Below are positions 47,146 to 60,689 of a stretch of DNA of 64,000 nucleotides, piece after piece; position 1 is the first letter of the stretch; every line of letters starts with the position of its first letter. Source of the DNA: Artemisia argyi (lineage: Eukaryota > Streptophyta > Magnoliopsida > Asterales > Asteraceae); contig CM060697.1 of assembly GCA_030686995.1 (NCBI GenBank), positions 42,255,015 through 42,319,014 on the forward strand. The letters run 5' to 3'. Under the pieces are notes generated by a model. It was not told the DNA's origin. It was given only the letters and a program-made list of their open reading frames with translations, and did no database searches. The translations under genes were made by a program, and so were the position numbers.

Positions 47146-48204
47146 AGCAAGTTTTAAAATAAACAAAGCGATAATAGTCCACATAAAATAATTTGCACGT
47201 TTCTCACCCCAAGTATTGAAAACAAAGTTCAAGAGTAAAAGTGGGGCTATGACTCACCTCAAGTCCAGCAATCCGCAAAAGAAATCGATAGATGAAAGAC
47301 GTAAAGCAAACTCAAGTAACGGCAACTACAGACTCGGCACTTCCTAACAATATCAAACTCGTTCAGAATCATTTCCTCAAAATCAAATATTCCCAATCCC
47401 GAACGTATTCCATTTAACTTTCCAAAAATATCCATTTCTCGAATTATCTTCATATTAATTTGAAGTTTGACGTTTGGTATCCATATGGGTGGAGGGTCGA
47501 CACAACTCAAACCAAGAAGACACAACGAAGGAAATAATAAACAATCTATAGGTCTAATATTAGCCCAGTATATTATTTAAATAAATCATCGAAGTTTATC
47601 AAATCCGTCGATTTGGTAATCCCCCATATTTATTTACGTAATATATCGTTCCAAGATTATACCCAACCTAAAATCACATAGCACAAAGAATACTATATGG
47701 TAAATATCGTAGTCCAATAAATTCCCTAGATATATCGTCAAATTTGCGAAATTCGTTAATTTAGCCAACTCCACGAGATATTTAGTGATTTATTATCCTA
47801 ATACACGTACCACAACCTATGGGCGTCGTTGGATACGATGCCCATTAATATGCTCATTTTATATAGCTAAATAAACTCGATTTAACCCGTCGATTAAATA
47901 AGTTACGTAGTCATAGAAAATGGATATATTAATCGTCATATATCTGTGACAACACAAAAGTCACATAATAAAATCCACTTGGACTTAAGTAACCACAACT
48001 CGTATAACTCGATAAGTTTTTCCAAATTTATAAAAAAATTCATGTTTTATTTATTTATTACCCAACGTATTAGTTCTCGTCATTATTTCTAGTTATTTAT
48101 TTATAATAATACTCCCGACATTTATTGCACCATTCTCATAGTACAATACTTATCGTTATATTATTATAACGTTTACTCGTGGTCGTTTTATTATTAATAT
48201 ACGC

Positions 48205-48208
<4 letters not shown>

Positions 48209-48271
<63 letters not shown>
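48209..48271. repeat. (TA)n microsatellite in 3' LTR of B
   Basis: About 31 TA units; the matching tract in the 5' LTR is about 40 units long (57999-58079), so it accounts for much of the length difference between the LTRs. Confidence 0.95.
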
Positions 48272-48275
<4 letters not shown>

Positions 48276-50014
48276 CATACGTTTCTCACGTCTATATACG
48301 TATATAAACGATTATATTATCAATAATATTATTACGAGTAATATTTTTAATGTTTCATTTTAAATATTTATCGAGTCATAAGAATTTGGTCACATGTCCG
48401 AGTCATCACTCTCGGCTCATAGTCCAAGTTCAAAATAAAATAACCAAGTCATAATAGATAATCCAACTCCGTCCAAATCAATCCCAAATCCACGTGCTAC
48501 AACAATAAGGTCCGACTACGGCACCCGACTAACCTATCTCCGTCAATCTAAATAACCGTCTCACAATCGGTTCCCAAATATACTTCGACAACACAACTCC
48601 AAATTCAATCCAAAAGTATACCATGTCGAGACCACAAAGGGTCTCGACCCATCCATTGCATCGGCCAAAAACACAAGTCACAACAACAATAATACCCACA
48701 ACAAGAAAACAATCAAGATACATATAATATGGGTTGGTTTACCACGCCAAACCCGAGCCAAATGACCCATTTGGGTCACGGCTAGAACCACGAGTCACAA
48801 GGACTCAATTCCAAGGCCACAAGGCCACGACATAGGCTCATACGAGAGCACTAAAACTGCCAAACGGACCCTCATGGGTCGCGGCACACCAAGACAACCA
48901 CAAACATCAATTTGGTTAACCAAATCAACCAAGAATCAAACTAATCGGACCAAGGGTCCTCTTAGACTCCCAAACGAGTCAAAACTAATCACACCGAGAC
49001 CATGGGGTCTCGGTTAAGCTCCAACGAGCTAAACCCAATACCAAACGCGACCCAAACATCATAAGTCGAGCACCAACCCGAGCCAAATAAATACCCAAGA
49101 TACCAAACTTCATTTTTATCAACAAAACATCATTTCCCACTTGTTTTAATCAAAACCCAACAAGAAAATTTCGTGTACCCACGGTTTGGGTATAAATCGA
49201 GACACACGAGTTGAAACTCGTGGTCACTTACCTTCAAACGGCTCCAAGAATATGTTTCTTCAAAAACCCAACAGGAAAAGATGAAAAAGATGGTGTTTGT
49301 GTGGCGGTGGTGGTGATTTCGAGGTGTTAGGGTCGTCCAAATTGCGCGTGAGTTGTACCAAAAGATAGATCGGGATGAGGTGGTTAAGATGGTGGTGTTA
49401 TTTTGTTTAGGAGAGGGGCAGTGGCGGCGTTAATGGGGGTTGTAGGGTGGCGGTGGTGTTGTATTTCAAGAGAGAGAGAGAGAGAAGTGAATATGGTGAG
49501 GTGTTGGTGTGTTTGTGTGGTGCGTGGGGTGATAAACCCGCAAACCAAACCGGATCCAAAGAAAGAAAAAAAATGAATAATAATAATAATAATAAAAATG
49601 ATATTAGAAGTGTGGGTGAGGTAACCCGAGGTAAATAACGCGGACCAAACCCGAATCTCATTTAAAGTAAAACGACTCTCTCTCGAACCGAGCTCATTCC
49701 AAAATTTCAAAAATCTCACGATACGTTCCAAAGATATAAATATCCAAACCAACATTTAAAATATATAAAATTGTTAGGTTATCCTAGTGCCGGAGTCAAT
49801 GTAGTGCCAAATAAATATCTCAAAAATAAATCATCACGAATGGACCAAACCAAACCATTAATAATCATCTTCTATAAATAACTCAAGGTTTAAAAATCAC
49901 ATTCCAACGTTTACAAATCTCATCACAAATAAACTTTTCAAATATCCCAAAAATTCGTAAATTTTAAAGTAATGCGGGTTTTCAAAATGGCTCCCTAATT
50001 TGCCAGTTGTCACA

Positions 50015-50024
50015 TCCTCCCAGC
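50015..50024 (-). other. Polypurine tract of element B
   Basis: Minus strand GGCTGGGAGGA directly before the 3' LTR TGTGACAAC. Confidence 0.8.
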
Positions 50025-50066
50025 CTCAGAAGAAACCCGTCCCGGGTTTCACTCGGAACAAACCAT

Positions 50067-53000
50067 CTACGAAGTAAAAAGCTTCGGATATCTCTTTCGA
50101 AACTCATCCTCACGTTCCCAAGTGAATTCCGGTCCATGCCGCGAGTTCCAACGAACTTTGATGAGTGGAATACGACTTCTCTTAAGTCGTTTAATCTCTC
50201 TATCCAATATCTCAATCGGCTCCTCCAAAAAATTCAAACTTTCATCCACACGAATATCTTTAATTGGTATAACCGGTGTTTCATCCGAAAGACATTTCTT
50301 CAAATTGCTAACATGAAACACGTCATGAACTTTACTCAGTTCCTGTGGTAATTTCAACCGATAAGCCATGGGCCCAATTCTTTCCAAAATGAGAAAGGGT
50401 CCAATGTAGCGGGGGTTGAGTTTCCCACGTTTCCCGAAACGTATCACACCCTTCCAAGGCGAGACTTTCAGCATCACTTTGTCTCCAACCTGGAACTCTA
50501 GGGTTTTACGTCTCAGATCGGCGTAACTTTTCTGCCTATCCCTAGCTGCTTGTAATCGATCTCGAATTTGTGTCACTTTCTCAGTAGTCTCCAACATAAG
50601 CTCAGGGCCTGTGAGTTGGCTATCTCCAACTTCAGCCCAACCAATAAGCGAACGACATTTTCGGCCATATAAAGCTTCGAATGGTGCAGCTTTAAGACTT
50701 GTGTGGTAGCTATTGTTATAGGAAAACTCCGCAAGGGGTAGGTACTTCTCCCAGCCTTTACCAAAGTCTATTATGCATGCACGAAGAATATTCTCCAAAT
50801 TCTGAATAGTTCTCTCACTTTGACCATCGGTTTGGGGATGATATGCAGTACTCATATCAAGTCTTGTCCCCAAAGCAGTTTGAAGTGATCGCCACAATGC
50901 TGACATGAAGCGGCTGTCACGATCAGAAATAATCGATATCGGAACTCCATGACGAGAAACAATTTCCTTCACATACAACTTCGCAAGTTTATCAACACTA
51001 TCATCTTCACTAATCGCTAGGAAATGAGCAGACTTAGTCAAACGATCCACAATTACCCAGATAGCGTCACAACCACTAGCTGTCTTTGGTAATTTGGTAA
51101 TAAAGTCCATTGTAATCCGCTCCCACTTCCAAACCGGGAGTTCTGGCTGCGTCAATAATCCTGACGGTCTTTGATGTTCGGCCTTAACCTTAGAGCAAGT
51201 CAAACACTTACTAACGTACAATGCTATATTTGCCTTCATATTTGGCCACCAATATAATCTCTTAAGATCCTGGTACATCTTGTCAGACCTAGGATGAATA
51301 GAGTATCTTGACTTATGTGACTCGTGCATAATCAATTCTCGAATTCCTCCATACAAAGGTACCCAACTTCGGTCTCCAAAACACAGTACTCCATCAGAAC
51401 GCTTAACAAATCCTTTCTCATTTTCTGCCATCCCAAATATGTTCTCAGCAGGTCAGTTTTCTGCTTTCAACGCTTCCGTTTGAGCTTCTAATATTTGAGA
51501 CGGTAATGGCGATACGATAGTCATTCCCAATGACCTAACTCGTAGCGGTGGTATCCTCTCCTTTCGACTAAGAGCATCAGCAACAACGTTTGATTTACCA
51601 GGATGATAACGAATTTCACAATCATAATCGCTTAACAACTCAATCCAACGTCGCTGTCTCATGTTGATCTCTTTTTGATTCAAGATGTGTTGTAGGCTTT
51701 TGTGGTTAGTAAACACTACACACTTGGTTCCATACAAGTAATGTCTCCATATCCTCAAGGCAAAAACCACAAAACCTAACTCCAAATCATGGGTGGTGTA
51801 GTTCTTTTCGTGCTTCTTGAGCTGTCGGGAAGCATAAGCTATCACCTTCTCTCGTTGCATTAACACAGCTCCCAAACCTTTATGCGAAGCGTCACATTAG
51901 ACGACAAAGTCCTCATTACCCTCAGGTAACGCTAAGATAGGAGCACTACACAACATCTCCTTAAGTAATTGAAATGCTTCCTCTTCCTTATCTCCCCATT
52001 CGTATTTAACACTCTTTTGAGTCAATTTGGTCAACGGTTTTGCTATCTTCGAAAACCCCTCAATGAATCTTCGGTAATAACCGGCTAATCCCAAAAATTG
52101 ACGAACTTCTGTTGGGGTCGTTGGTGCAGCCCAATCTTTAATCGCTTCAATCTTAGCAGGATCTACATGAACTCCTTGTCTATCAATCACGTGACCCAAA
52201 AATTGTACTGTCGGAATCCAAAATTCACATTTAGAAAACTTAGCATACAGTTTCTCTTTCCTGAGCAATTCTAAGATAAGCCTCAGATGCTCCTCATGAT
52301 CTTTCTTACTCTTCGAATAAATTAGAATGTCATTGATGAACACAATCACGAACTTATCTAAGTAAGGCCTACACACCCGATTCATGAGATCCATGAATAC
52401 CGCCGGTGCGTTAGTCAACCCAAACGGCATCACCTGAAACTCGTAATGCCCGTAACGGGTTCTGAAAGTCGTTTTCGGAATATCTTCCTCGCGAACTCGA
52501 AGTTGATGATATCCCGATCTCAAATCGATCTTTGAATACACACTCGATCCTTGAAGTTGATCGAACAAATCGTCGATCCTCAGTAACGGGTATCTATTCT
52601 TCACCGTTAACTTGTTCAACTCTCGATAATCAATACACATACGAAACGATCCATCCTTCTTCTTCACGAATAAGACCGGGGCTCCCCAATGCGAAGAACT
52701 TGGTCTTATAAATCCTTTTTCGGCTAACTCCGCTAGTTGTTTCGATAACTCTTCCAGTTCAGTAGGTGCAAGACGATAAGGCGCTCGTGCCACGGGTGCA
52801 GCACCAGGTATCAACTCAATCTGAAACTCTACTTGTCTAGTAGGCGGGATTCCCGGCAAATCATCGGGAAATACATCTGGAAAATCACGAACTATAGACA
52901 CATCCCCAATGCATCTTTCCTTCTTCTCCTTCCCTCCTTTCTCAGAGATTTGAGCTAAGAAAAGGCAACATCCTTTTCCCATTAACTTCGGCAGTTTAGT

Positions 53001-54735
53001 ACAAGATATGACCGCTAATCTAGATGGGCCTCTCAATTCCTTTCGATCTCCTGGTATATTTAAAATCTCCTTTCCGTAAGGCACACGCACGATCTTCTCA
53101 TCGCAAAGTATGTGAGCACGATACTTCGACAACCAATCCATGCCAATAATGACATCAAAACTTCCTAATGTGACGGGTAGACGATCTATGTTGAAAGGAC
53201 GATTCAGAAAATTTAACGTGCAACCGCGAATAATAGTCCTAATCCTTTCTATGTTCCCATTAGCTAACTCTACATCATAACCAATTCCTAAGGCCATCGG
53301 GGGTTTCTCTAGTAAGGGTGCAAACGTAGTGGACACAAAACTCTTATCGGCACCAGTATCAAATAGTATGGAAGCATAACGATTATTGAGAAGGAATGTA
53401 CCAATAACGACGTTCAGATCTTCTCCTTTCTCGTTCCCAAGTGCATACACTCTTCCATGAGCAGCTCCAGCTTCCACACGTTGGTCCCCATTATCTTGTC
53501 GTCCACGGTTTCCTCCAGCTCCATGGTTTCCATGATTGTACCCATTACCACCCGATCCTTGATTTCCTCGGTTCCACGATTCCCTACACTCATTCCTATA
53601 ATGTCCCTTCTTTCCACATCCATAACAAGTAACATTTGCCTTACTCATAGTTTCAGGAGTAGCTTGAACCATCGCAAGTGTTCGAGCTCTACAATCCTTA
53701 GCTATGTGTCCCATCTTAGAGCAATTCTTGCACATCACAGTACATCGTCCAGAATGATTCTTATAACATCGGCTACACTTGGGTGCATCTCCATTGTAGT
53801 TCTTCTTATCTCCATCTCCCATAGCATAAGCTCTAGTAGTTGTTTGTCGCTTGTTTCGATGATCATTACCCTTAGAATGATTATCCCTCTTCCTCTTTCC
53901 ATTCTTGTCCTTCTCGGCTTCCTCCAATATCAACGAGTCCATCAATTGTTGAGCGATTGTGATAGCCTCATGAATGTTTGCAGGCTTAGCCGAAATCACA
54001 TAATTCCTTGTAGCTACCGGCAACCCATCGGTATACCGCTCAATCCTTTGAGTCTCAGTCCTAACCATATCGGGGCAAAGCAAGGCTAACTCTCGGTAAC
54101 GGCGATTGTGAGTTGCCATATCGGTACCTTTCACCTTATGATTCTAGAACTCAATTTCTAGCTTCTTAACCTCATTCCTTGGGCAGTAAGTCTGCAAAGA
54201 CTTAAATTGCTCCCAAGTCATAGCATAAGCCATATCACTCCCAACCGAATTTCGGTAATTGTTCCACCAAGTTAAAGCTTCATCCTTGAAAGTAAAAGAA
54301 GCAAACTTTACCTTCGCATTCTCCGCACAGTTGCTGACATTGAACATTGACTCAGTCTTTTCTATCCACCTGACCAAGTAGACCACTCCTTCAGTCCCAC
54401 CAAACTCAATGGGTCCACAGATTCGAAACTCCTTGTAGTTACATCCATTAGTACGAACAGGTGTAAATGTTCCAGCAGAGTTGTTGGAATGATTCGACTC
54501 AGCTAGTAGCTCAGCAACTCGTTGCTCCACAAGTTGATTGATCATTGCATGATCCACAGTAGGTGCATTCGGTGGAATATGATCATCGTCTCCCTGAACC
54601 TCAACATTTTTATTCCTGCAGGTTATCAGGAGTAGGGGTTTCAACATTTCGAGTAGGACGGCGTCCACGGTGACCAGGGGTAGTCGCTGCAGGACCGTTT
54701 CTGGTAGCTCTAACAGGGTTTCGTCATGGGGCCAT
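50067..54735 (-). pseudogene. Gag-pol polyprotein of chromovirus B, with stops and changed catalytic residues
   Basis: Gag start ATG 54735 (MAP), stop TGA at 54726-54724, frameshift near 54620. Then the frame from about 54668 to 50067 is continuous except for three in-frame stops: TAG 54146-54144, TAA 51899-51897, TGA 51455-51453. Domains in order: gag core (NYKEFRICGPIEFGGTEGV, LTWWNN); two CCHC-type knuckles ([28 protein letters not shown]); protease [42 protein letters not shown], and [10 protein letters not shown] where FIDD is expected; RNase [18 protein letters not shown] where TDHKSL is expected, ADALSRKE; integrase with HHCC finger, SDRDSRFMS, and [12 protein letters not shown]; then a chromodomain-like C-terminus ([32 protein letters not shown]). 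Both Asp-to-Asn changes would remove catalytic residues, so the protein is inactive even where it is open. Confidence 0.95.
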
Positions 54736-54739
54736 TGAT

Positions 54740-55019
54740 CAACATATTACCAACACGATATCAGCCGCGAAATTTGAACACACTTCTCCATGTACGCCAA
54801 AAACATAGAATATCATACGAAATCACCATCATCCATACAAGTAGCGATCGATACGTCATTCCAAAATACTAAAAGACATAATAAATACTAATCGTTCCAT
54901 ACGAGACGAACATACAATCCGAATAACATGACTTAAGAGATAGAATAACCAGCTCTCCTAACCAAGTACTCCCTGGCTTAGGAAGCAATACAACAACAAC
55001 ACAAATCCAATTCGATCTA
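54740..55019. other. Leader between extra ORF and gag of B
   Basis: Non-coding internal sequence equivalent to 932-1328 in element A. Confidence 0.6.
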
Positions 55020-55842
55020 GCCATGATGCTGGCGTTGACTCCTCAACTCCAATTCCAACACATCCAACTCTCTCTCCATAACGATCCCAACTCGACACTA
55101 TGAGTATCACTATCTCTCTTGAGGTCTGTTACCTCCTTCTCCAACTCCGTGTTCCTCTACAACAGCTTGCGATCTGCCTCGCGAGCCATGAGGAAACCTC
55201 TTTGCAGACTCTCTATCTGCTCATGTATCTCCATCATACCTCTCCTAATCGCTATCGTCTTGCCCACGATAGTAATCAAATCAACTCTTAACTCAGTAAT
55301 AACCATCTCAAGTCAATCAGCCGTCTGCGAGATCCTCTCACCCTGCATAGTAAGCCGATTCCAAATCCTACCAGTCTCACCCAAATCTGCAAGCTCAGCA
55401 GATATCTCAGATGGCGCGTCTGACGCCACGGGACTACCAGGTGGTGAATCAAACAAAAACGGGTGATCAGGTGAAACCGGCTCTAAAGGATGTAACGGGG
55501 AATCGGGCTCCGCAGAATGAGCTGAATGTGCTGGCAAACCATCATCAGCAGGTATCTCCTCCTCATGAGAATCATCATCCTCCTCATCATCCTGAGGGTC
55601 ATCATTCTCCTGCTCACTCTCGTACTCCTCGTCGAAGGGGTACTCCATCACTCGTCATCTTAGAGCAGGTGAACCACGAGGCGATAAAGTCGGTGACTTA
55701 GGGCGATAATGGGACGATAAAGTAGTAGTGGCTAAATGCATGACCATCTCGTGTATGGGTCATCAGGGGCCATAGCGATCTGTGCTGAGCGACGCGTGCC
55801 AGCATAAACATCCTCAATAACATCGTACGAATAGGAGGTCAT
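55013..55842 (-). pseudogene. Decayed extra ORF upstream of gag in element B
   Basis: ATG at 55842 (MTSYSYDVIEDVYAGTRR) runs into a stop near 55732. After a frame change, an open segment 55651-55313 is very acidic (EEYESEQENDDPQDDEEDDD) then Pro/Ser-rich. After stops, the same frame continues as heptad-like sequence (LEMVITELRVDLITIVGK, MREADRK, NTELEKEVTDLKRD). Acid N-terminus, Pro-rich middle and coiled-coil end match the intact ORF of element A at 1329-2831. Confidence 0.75.
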
Positions 55843-56216
55843 GGTTTGTGACAACAGCGTAGGGTAGGTGTAAGTGTTTCAAAACAACTAAACCGCGAAC
55901 TCAAAATACCGTATCAAAAATCATCATATAATCCCAATCATATATATATATCAAGAAAGATTTAAAATACCGCATTACTAAAGACATTTATAAAACAATT
56001 AAGCCATATAAATCCTCAAACGCCAACCGATCACTTAATCAATAAATCTCAAATCCTCAAATCATCTCAAAAATCTCATATCTAATAATCATCTCAATAT
56101 ACCTCAATATAAACAATGCTGCTTCGGCTTGGCGGGCTGGCGGGCAATGGTCGAGGATCGTTTTCTATAAAAATCGGTTATAGTTTAGGTGTTTATTTAC
56201 CTAGTTCTCTATAACC

Positions 56217-56232
56217 TTGGTTCTGATACCAA
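56217..56232 (-). other. Primer binding site of element B
   Basis: Minus strand TTGGTATCAGAACCAAGG, starting two bases inside the LTR end. Matches initiator tRNA-Met with one change (TATCAGAGCC). Confidence 0.85.
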
Positions 56233-56737
56233 TCTGTAACACCCCCAAAATTTGGTACAGCGGAAGACTCAACAAGCTTTCGGGGTGTTACGGGGATTGG
56301 TATCCAACACAAGACATAAAAGAACGAGATAAAGTAAACATAAAAAAAATACAACCACGCGGGGTTTTTAAAGTTTACATTTATTCCCAAATCAATCAAA
56401 GTCAGGCCCAAAAGAAATAAATATAGGTCCACAATTATTTATCAGAGTTTTAGAAAATAGATCCATAACCAGGTGCCATAGCCAAGCCTCCAATCCAAGC
56501 ATCCAAGGGCATCACTTAATTACCTGAGAAAACGCGCTAAAAGTCAGCTTTCGCTGGTGAGATCATAGGTTTAAATTCATAACTAAAATCAAGTGGACAT
56601 ATACGCAAAATGCTTGCTAGCTAGACTAGGCCTAAATCATCCAACCAAAATAATCCAACCAAGATGATCCAACCAAATAAACCAACCAAATCTAACCAAC
56701 CCTATAGGTGCACGCTATAGCTCAAATCAATACCATC

Positions 56738-56930
56738 AATAGCTTTCCTAGATCATGTCTAGGCCTCGCTCCATAACCAATCCAATAGCTTACCTATTTC
56801 GGGACTAGGCCTCGCTCAACAACCAATCAATAGCTTACCTAGTTCGGGACTAGGCCTCGCTCTATAACCAAATGAATAGCTCACCTAGTTCGGGACTAGG
56901 TCTCGCTCTATAACCTACCTAGTTCTATAA
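56738..56930. repeat. 48-bp tandem repeats inside 5' LTR of B
   Basis: Equivalent of 46949-47145, four to five units. Confidence 0.8.
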
Positions 56931-57994
56931 GCATAACAAGTTTTAAAATAAACAAAGCGATAATAGTCCACATAAAATAATTTGCACGTTTCTCACCCCA
57001 AGTATTGAAAACAAAGTTCAAGAGTAAAAGTGGGGCTATGACTCACCTCAAGTCCGACAATCCGCAAAAGAAATCGATAGATGAAAGACGTAAAGCAAAC
57101 TCAAGTAACGGCAACTACAGACTCGGCACTTCCTAACAATATCAAACTCGTTCAGAATCATTTCCTCAAAATCAAATATTCCCAATCCCGAACGTATTCC
57201 ATTTAACTTTCCAAAAATATCTATTTCTCGAATTATCTTCATATTAATTTGAAGTTTGACGTTCGGTATCCATATGGGTGGAGGGTCGACACAACTCAAA
57301 CCAAGAAGCCACAACGAAGGAAACAATAAACAATCTATAGGTCTAATATTAGCCCAATATATTATTTAAATAAATAATCGAAGTTTATCAAATCCGTCGA
57401 TTTGGTAATCCCTCATATTTTTTTATGTAATATATCGTTGCAAGATTATACCCAACCTAAAATCACATAGCACAAAGAATACTATATGGTAAATATCGTA
57501 GTCCAATAAATTCTCTAGATATATCGTCAAATTTGCCAAATTCGTCAATTTAGCCAACTCCACGAGATATTTAGTAATTTATTATCCCAATACACGTACC
57601 ACAACCTATGGGTGTCGTTGGATACGATGCCCATTAATATGCTCATTTTAGATAGCTAAATAAACTCGATTTAACCCGTCGATTAAATAAGTTACGTAGT
57701 TATAGAAAATGGATATATTAATCGTCATATATCCGTGACAATACAAAAGTCACATAATAAAATCCACTTGGACTTAAGTAACCACAACTCGTATAACTCG
57801 ATAAGTTTTTCCAAATTTATAAAAAAAAGTCATGTTTTATTTATTTATTACCCAACGTATTAGTTCTCGTCATTATTTCTAGTTATTTATTTATAATAAT
57901 ACTCCCGACATTTATTGCACCATTCGCATAGTACAATACTTATCGTTATATTATTATAACGTTTACTCGTGGTCGTTTTATTATTAATATACGC

Positions 57995-57998
<4 letters not shown>

Positions 57999-58079
<81 letters not shown>
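57999..58079. repeat. (TA)n microsatellite in 5' LTR of B
   Basis: About 40 TA units. Confidence 0.95.
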
Positions 58080-58083
<4 letters not shown>

Positions 58084-59824
58084 CGTTTCTCACGTCTATA
58101 TACGTATATAAACGATTATATTATCAATAATATTATTACGAGTATTATTTTTAATGTTTGATTTTAAATATTTATCGAGTCATAAGAATTTGGTCATATG
58201 TCCGAGTCATCACTCTCTGCTCATAGTCCAAGTCCAAAATAAAATAACCAAGTCATAATAGATAATCCAACTCCGTCCAAATAAATCCCAAATCCACGTG
58301 CTACAACAATAAGGTCCGACTACGGCACCCGACTAACCTATCTACGTCAATCTAAATAACCGTCTCACAATCGGTTCCCAAATACACTTCGACAACACAA
58401 CTCCAAATTCAATCCAAAAGTATACCATGTCGAGACCTCAAAGGGTCTCGACCCATCCAATGCATCGGCCAAAAACACAAGTCACAACAACAATAATATC
58501 CACAACAAGAAAACTATCAAGATACATATAATATGGGTTGGTTTACCACGCCAAACCCGAGCCAAATGACCCATTTGGGACACGGCTAGAACCACTAGTC
58601 ACAAGGACTCAATTCCAAGGCCATAAGACCACGACATAGGCTCATACGAGAGCACTAAAACTGCCAAACGGACCCTCATGGGTCGCGGCACACCAAGACA
58701 ACCACAAACATCAATTTGGTTAACCAAATCAACCAAGAATCAAACTAATCGGACCAAGGGTCCTCTTAGACTCCCAAACGAGTCAAAACTAATCACACCG
58801 AGACCATGGGGTCTCGGTTAAGCTCCAACGAGCTAAACCCAATACCAAACGCGACCCAAACATCATAAGTCGAGCACCAACCCGAGCCAAATCAAAACCC
58901 AAGATACCAAACTTCATTGTTATCAACAAAACATCATTTCCCACTTGTTTTAATCAAAACCCAACAAGAAAATTTCGTACCCACGGTTTGGGTACAAGTC
59001 GAGACACACGAGTTGAAACTCGTGGTCACTCACCTTCAAACGGCTCCAAGAATATGTTTCTTCAAAAACCCAACAAGAAAAGATGAAAAAGATGGTGTTT
59101 GTGTGGCGGTGGTGGTGATTTCGAGGTGTTAGGGTCGTCCAAATCGCGCGTGAGTTGTACCAACAGATAGATCGGGATGAGGTGGTTAAGATGGTGGTGT
59201 TATTTTGTTTAGGAGAGGGGTGGTGGCGGCGTTAATAGGGGTTGTATGGTGGCGGTGGTGTTGTATTTCAAGAGAAAGAGAGAGAGAGAGAGAGAAGTGA
59301 ATATGGTGAGGGTGTTGGTGTGTTTGTGTGGTGCGTGGGGTGATAAACCCATAAACCAAACCAGATCCAAAGAAAAAAAAAGAAATAATAATAATAATAA
59401 AAATGATATTAGAAGTGTGGGTGACGTAACCCGAGGTAAATAACGCGGACCAAACCCGAATCTCATTTAAAGTAAAACGACTCTCTCTCGAACCGAGCTC
59501 ATTCCAAAATTTCAAAAATCTCACGATACGTTCCAAAAATATAAATATCCAAACCAACATTTAAAATATATAAAATTGTTAGGTTATCCTAGCGCCGGAG
59601 TCAATGTAGCGCCAAATAAATATCTAAAAAATAAATTATCACGAGTGAACCAAACCAAACCATTAATAATCATCTTCTATAAATAACTCAAGGTTTAAAA
59701 ATCACATTCCAACGTTTACAAATTTCATCACAAATAAACTTTTCAAATATCCCAAAAATTCATAAATTTTAAAGTAATGCGGGTTTTCAAAATGGCTCCC
59801 TAATTTGCCAGTTGTCACAACGTA

Positions 59825-59928
59825 AAATCTATAAATCACATCACATAACACATATACATATCCCACTAATGACTAAACCACGTAAAACCTATAAATGACA
59901 TCACGTAAAACCTATAAATCACATCACA
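59825..59928. repeat. Short direct repeats at the element B target site
   Basis: CGTAAAA(T/C)CTATAAATCACATCAC occurs three times with small changes (59821, 59881 and 59904); the target ACGTA belongs to the first. Confidence 0.6.
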
Positions 59929-60160
59929 TACTAGTAAAAGGAGAACTGGCTACGGAATAAATCCCGACGACACAATGTCATCGGCAATAAACGCTAAAGG
60001 ACATAAAAATCGCTTGACCGAGACTCTAATGCGTTGCATTTTTCAACCAACAAAGTACCAACGACATGTCTTCGGTATAATGTTAGTCAAATTTGACTTT
60101 CAATATTCAGCCCAATTTTTTGGCTATATTGTTTTCCGACCACATGCCGTTGGTACAAAA
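59929..60160 (+). mobile_element. CACTA-like transposon end (relic)
   Basis: TACTAGTAAAAGGAGAACTG resembles a CACTAGTARAAA terminal repeat with a mutated first base, followed by subterminal CGACGACAC...GTCATCGG, CGACATGTCTTCGGTA and CCGACCACATGCCGTTGGTA repeats typical of En/Spm elements. The opposite end was not found. Confidence 0.4.
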
Positions 60161-60689
60161 TCACACAAAATAAATGATGGTCGAGGTTATTGTTAGATTA
60201 GTGCTAATCACGTGTCATGTATATGTCCCGACAAATTTGAGTTCCCACCTACTTCTAAATATACGCATAAAAACACGAACATTAAATTAAACGGGTGATT
60301 ACTAAAGATTTAAAACAATAATAAACACGTTCTGATCATCATCGATCTCAAGCTTCTTCCGGCACCAAACAATCCATGAATACATAAATATCTTCATTTA
60401 TCTTACTATTACATTTTTGTTTTAAAAAATTATATAACCCTAGAAAGGGTAGAAGATAGAGAATAGTTAGAATCTACATGAACAAAATAAATATTGACAT
60501 ACACTCAAATCTAAAGGTTGTTAATAAAGGCTTTTGAGTCAGCTACATGACCAAATTAACGTGCGATCTCTGACTTTATAGTGTGACCCAGTTGTTGCTC
60601 CTTTTCCCAACTTAACTTTGTTTCCATGCCGTTATAATCCGGTACATATTCCTTTAAACACAAAAGTAAATAGGTCAGTGAACCAACTG

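Larger units (their letters stand above)
46460..50014 (-). repeat. 3' LTR of element B (3555 bp)
   Basis: TGTAACACCCCC...CCAGTTGTCACA in plus orientation. Contains a ~48-bp tandem array (46949-47145), a (TA)n tract (48209-48271), GA-rich AGAGAGAGAG and (ATA)n stretches near 49470-49600. ORFs such as 47259-47525 and 49384-49755 recur in the other LTR simply because the LTRs are copies, and show no known domain. Confidence 0.95.
46460..59819 (-). mobile_element. Tekay-type Ty3/gypsy chromovirus B, complete but decayed, 13.36 kb
   Basis: Bounded by TSD ACGTA (46455-46459 and 59820-59824). 3' LTR 46460-50014, 5' LTR 56235-59819, PBS next to the 5' LTR, polypurine tract next to the 3' LTR. Internal order on the minus strand: decayed extra ORF, gag, protease, RT, RNase H, integrase, chromodomain. 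A C-terminal chromodomain after the DDE integrase marks a chromovirus. The LTRs are very similar (in the first ~235 bp about five substitutions and one indel), so insertion is fairly recent. Confidence 0.97.
56235..59819 (-). repeat. 5' LTR of element B (3585 bp)
   Basis: Same ends as the 3' LTR. Carries the 48-bp array (56738-56930) and a (TA)n tract (57999-58079). Confidence 0.95.

Noticed and set aside
47259..47525. ORF present in both LTRs of element B (also 57048-57326)
   Set aside because: Its duplication is explained by the LTR pair; no domain, and the frame is not kept by anything but recent common origin.
53457..54089. 210-codon plus-strand ORF rich in Ser/Ile
   Set aside because: Antisense shadow of the gag part of chromovirus B.
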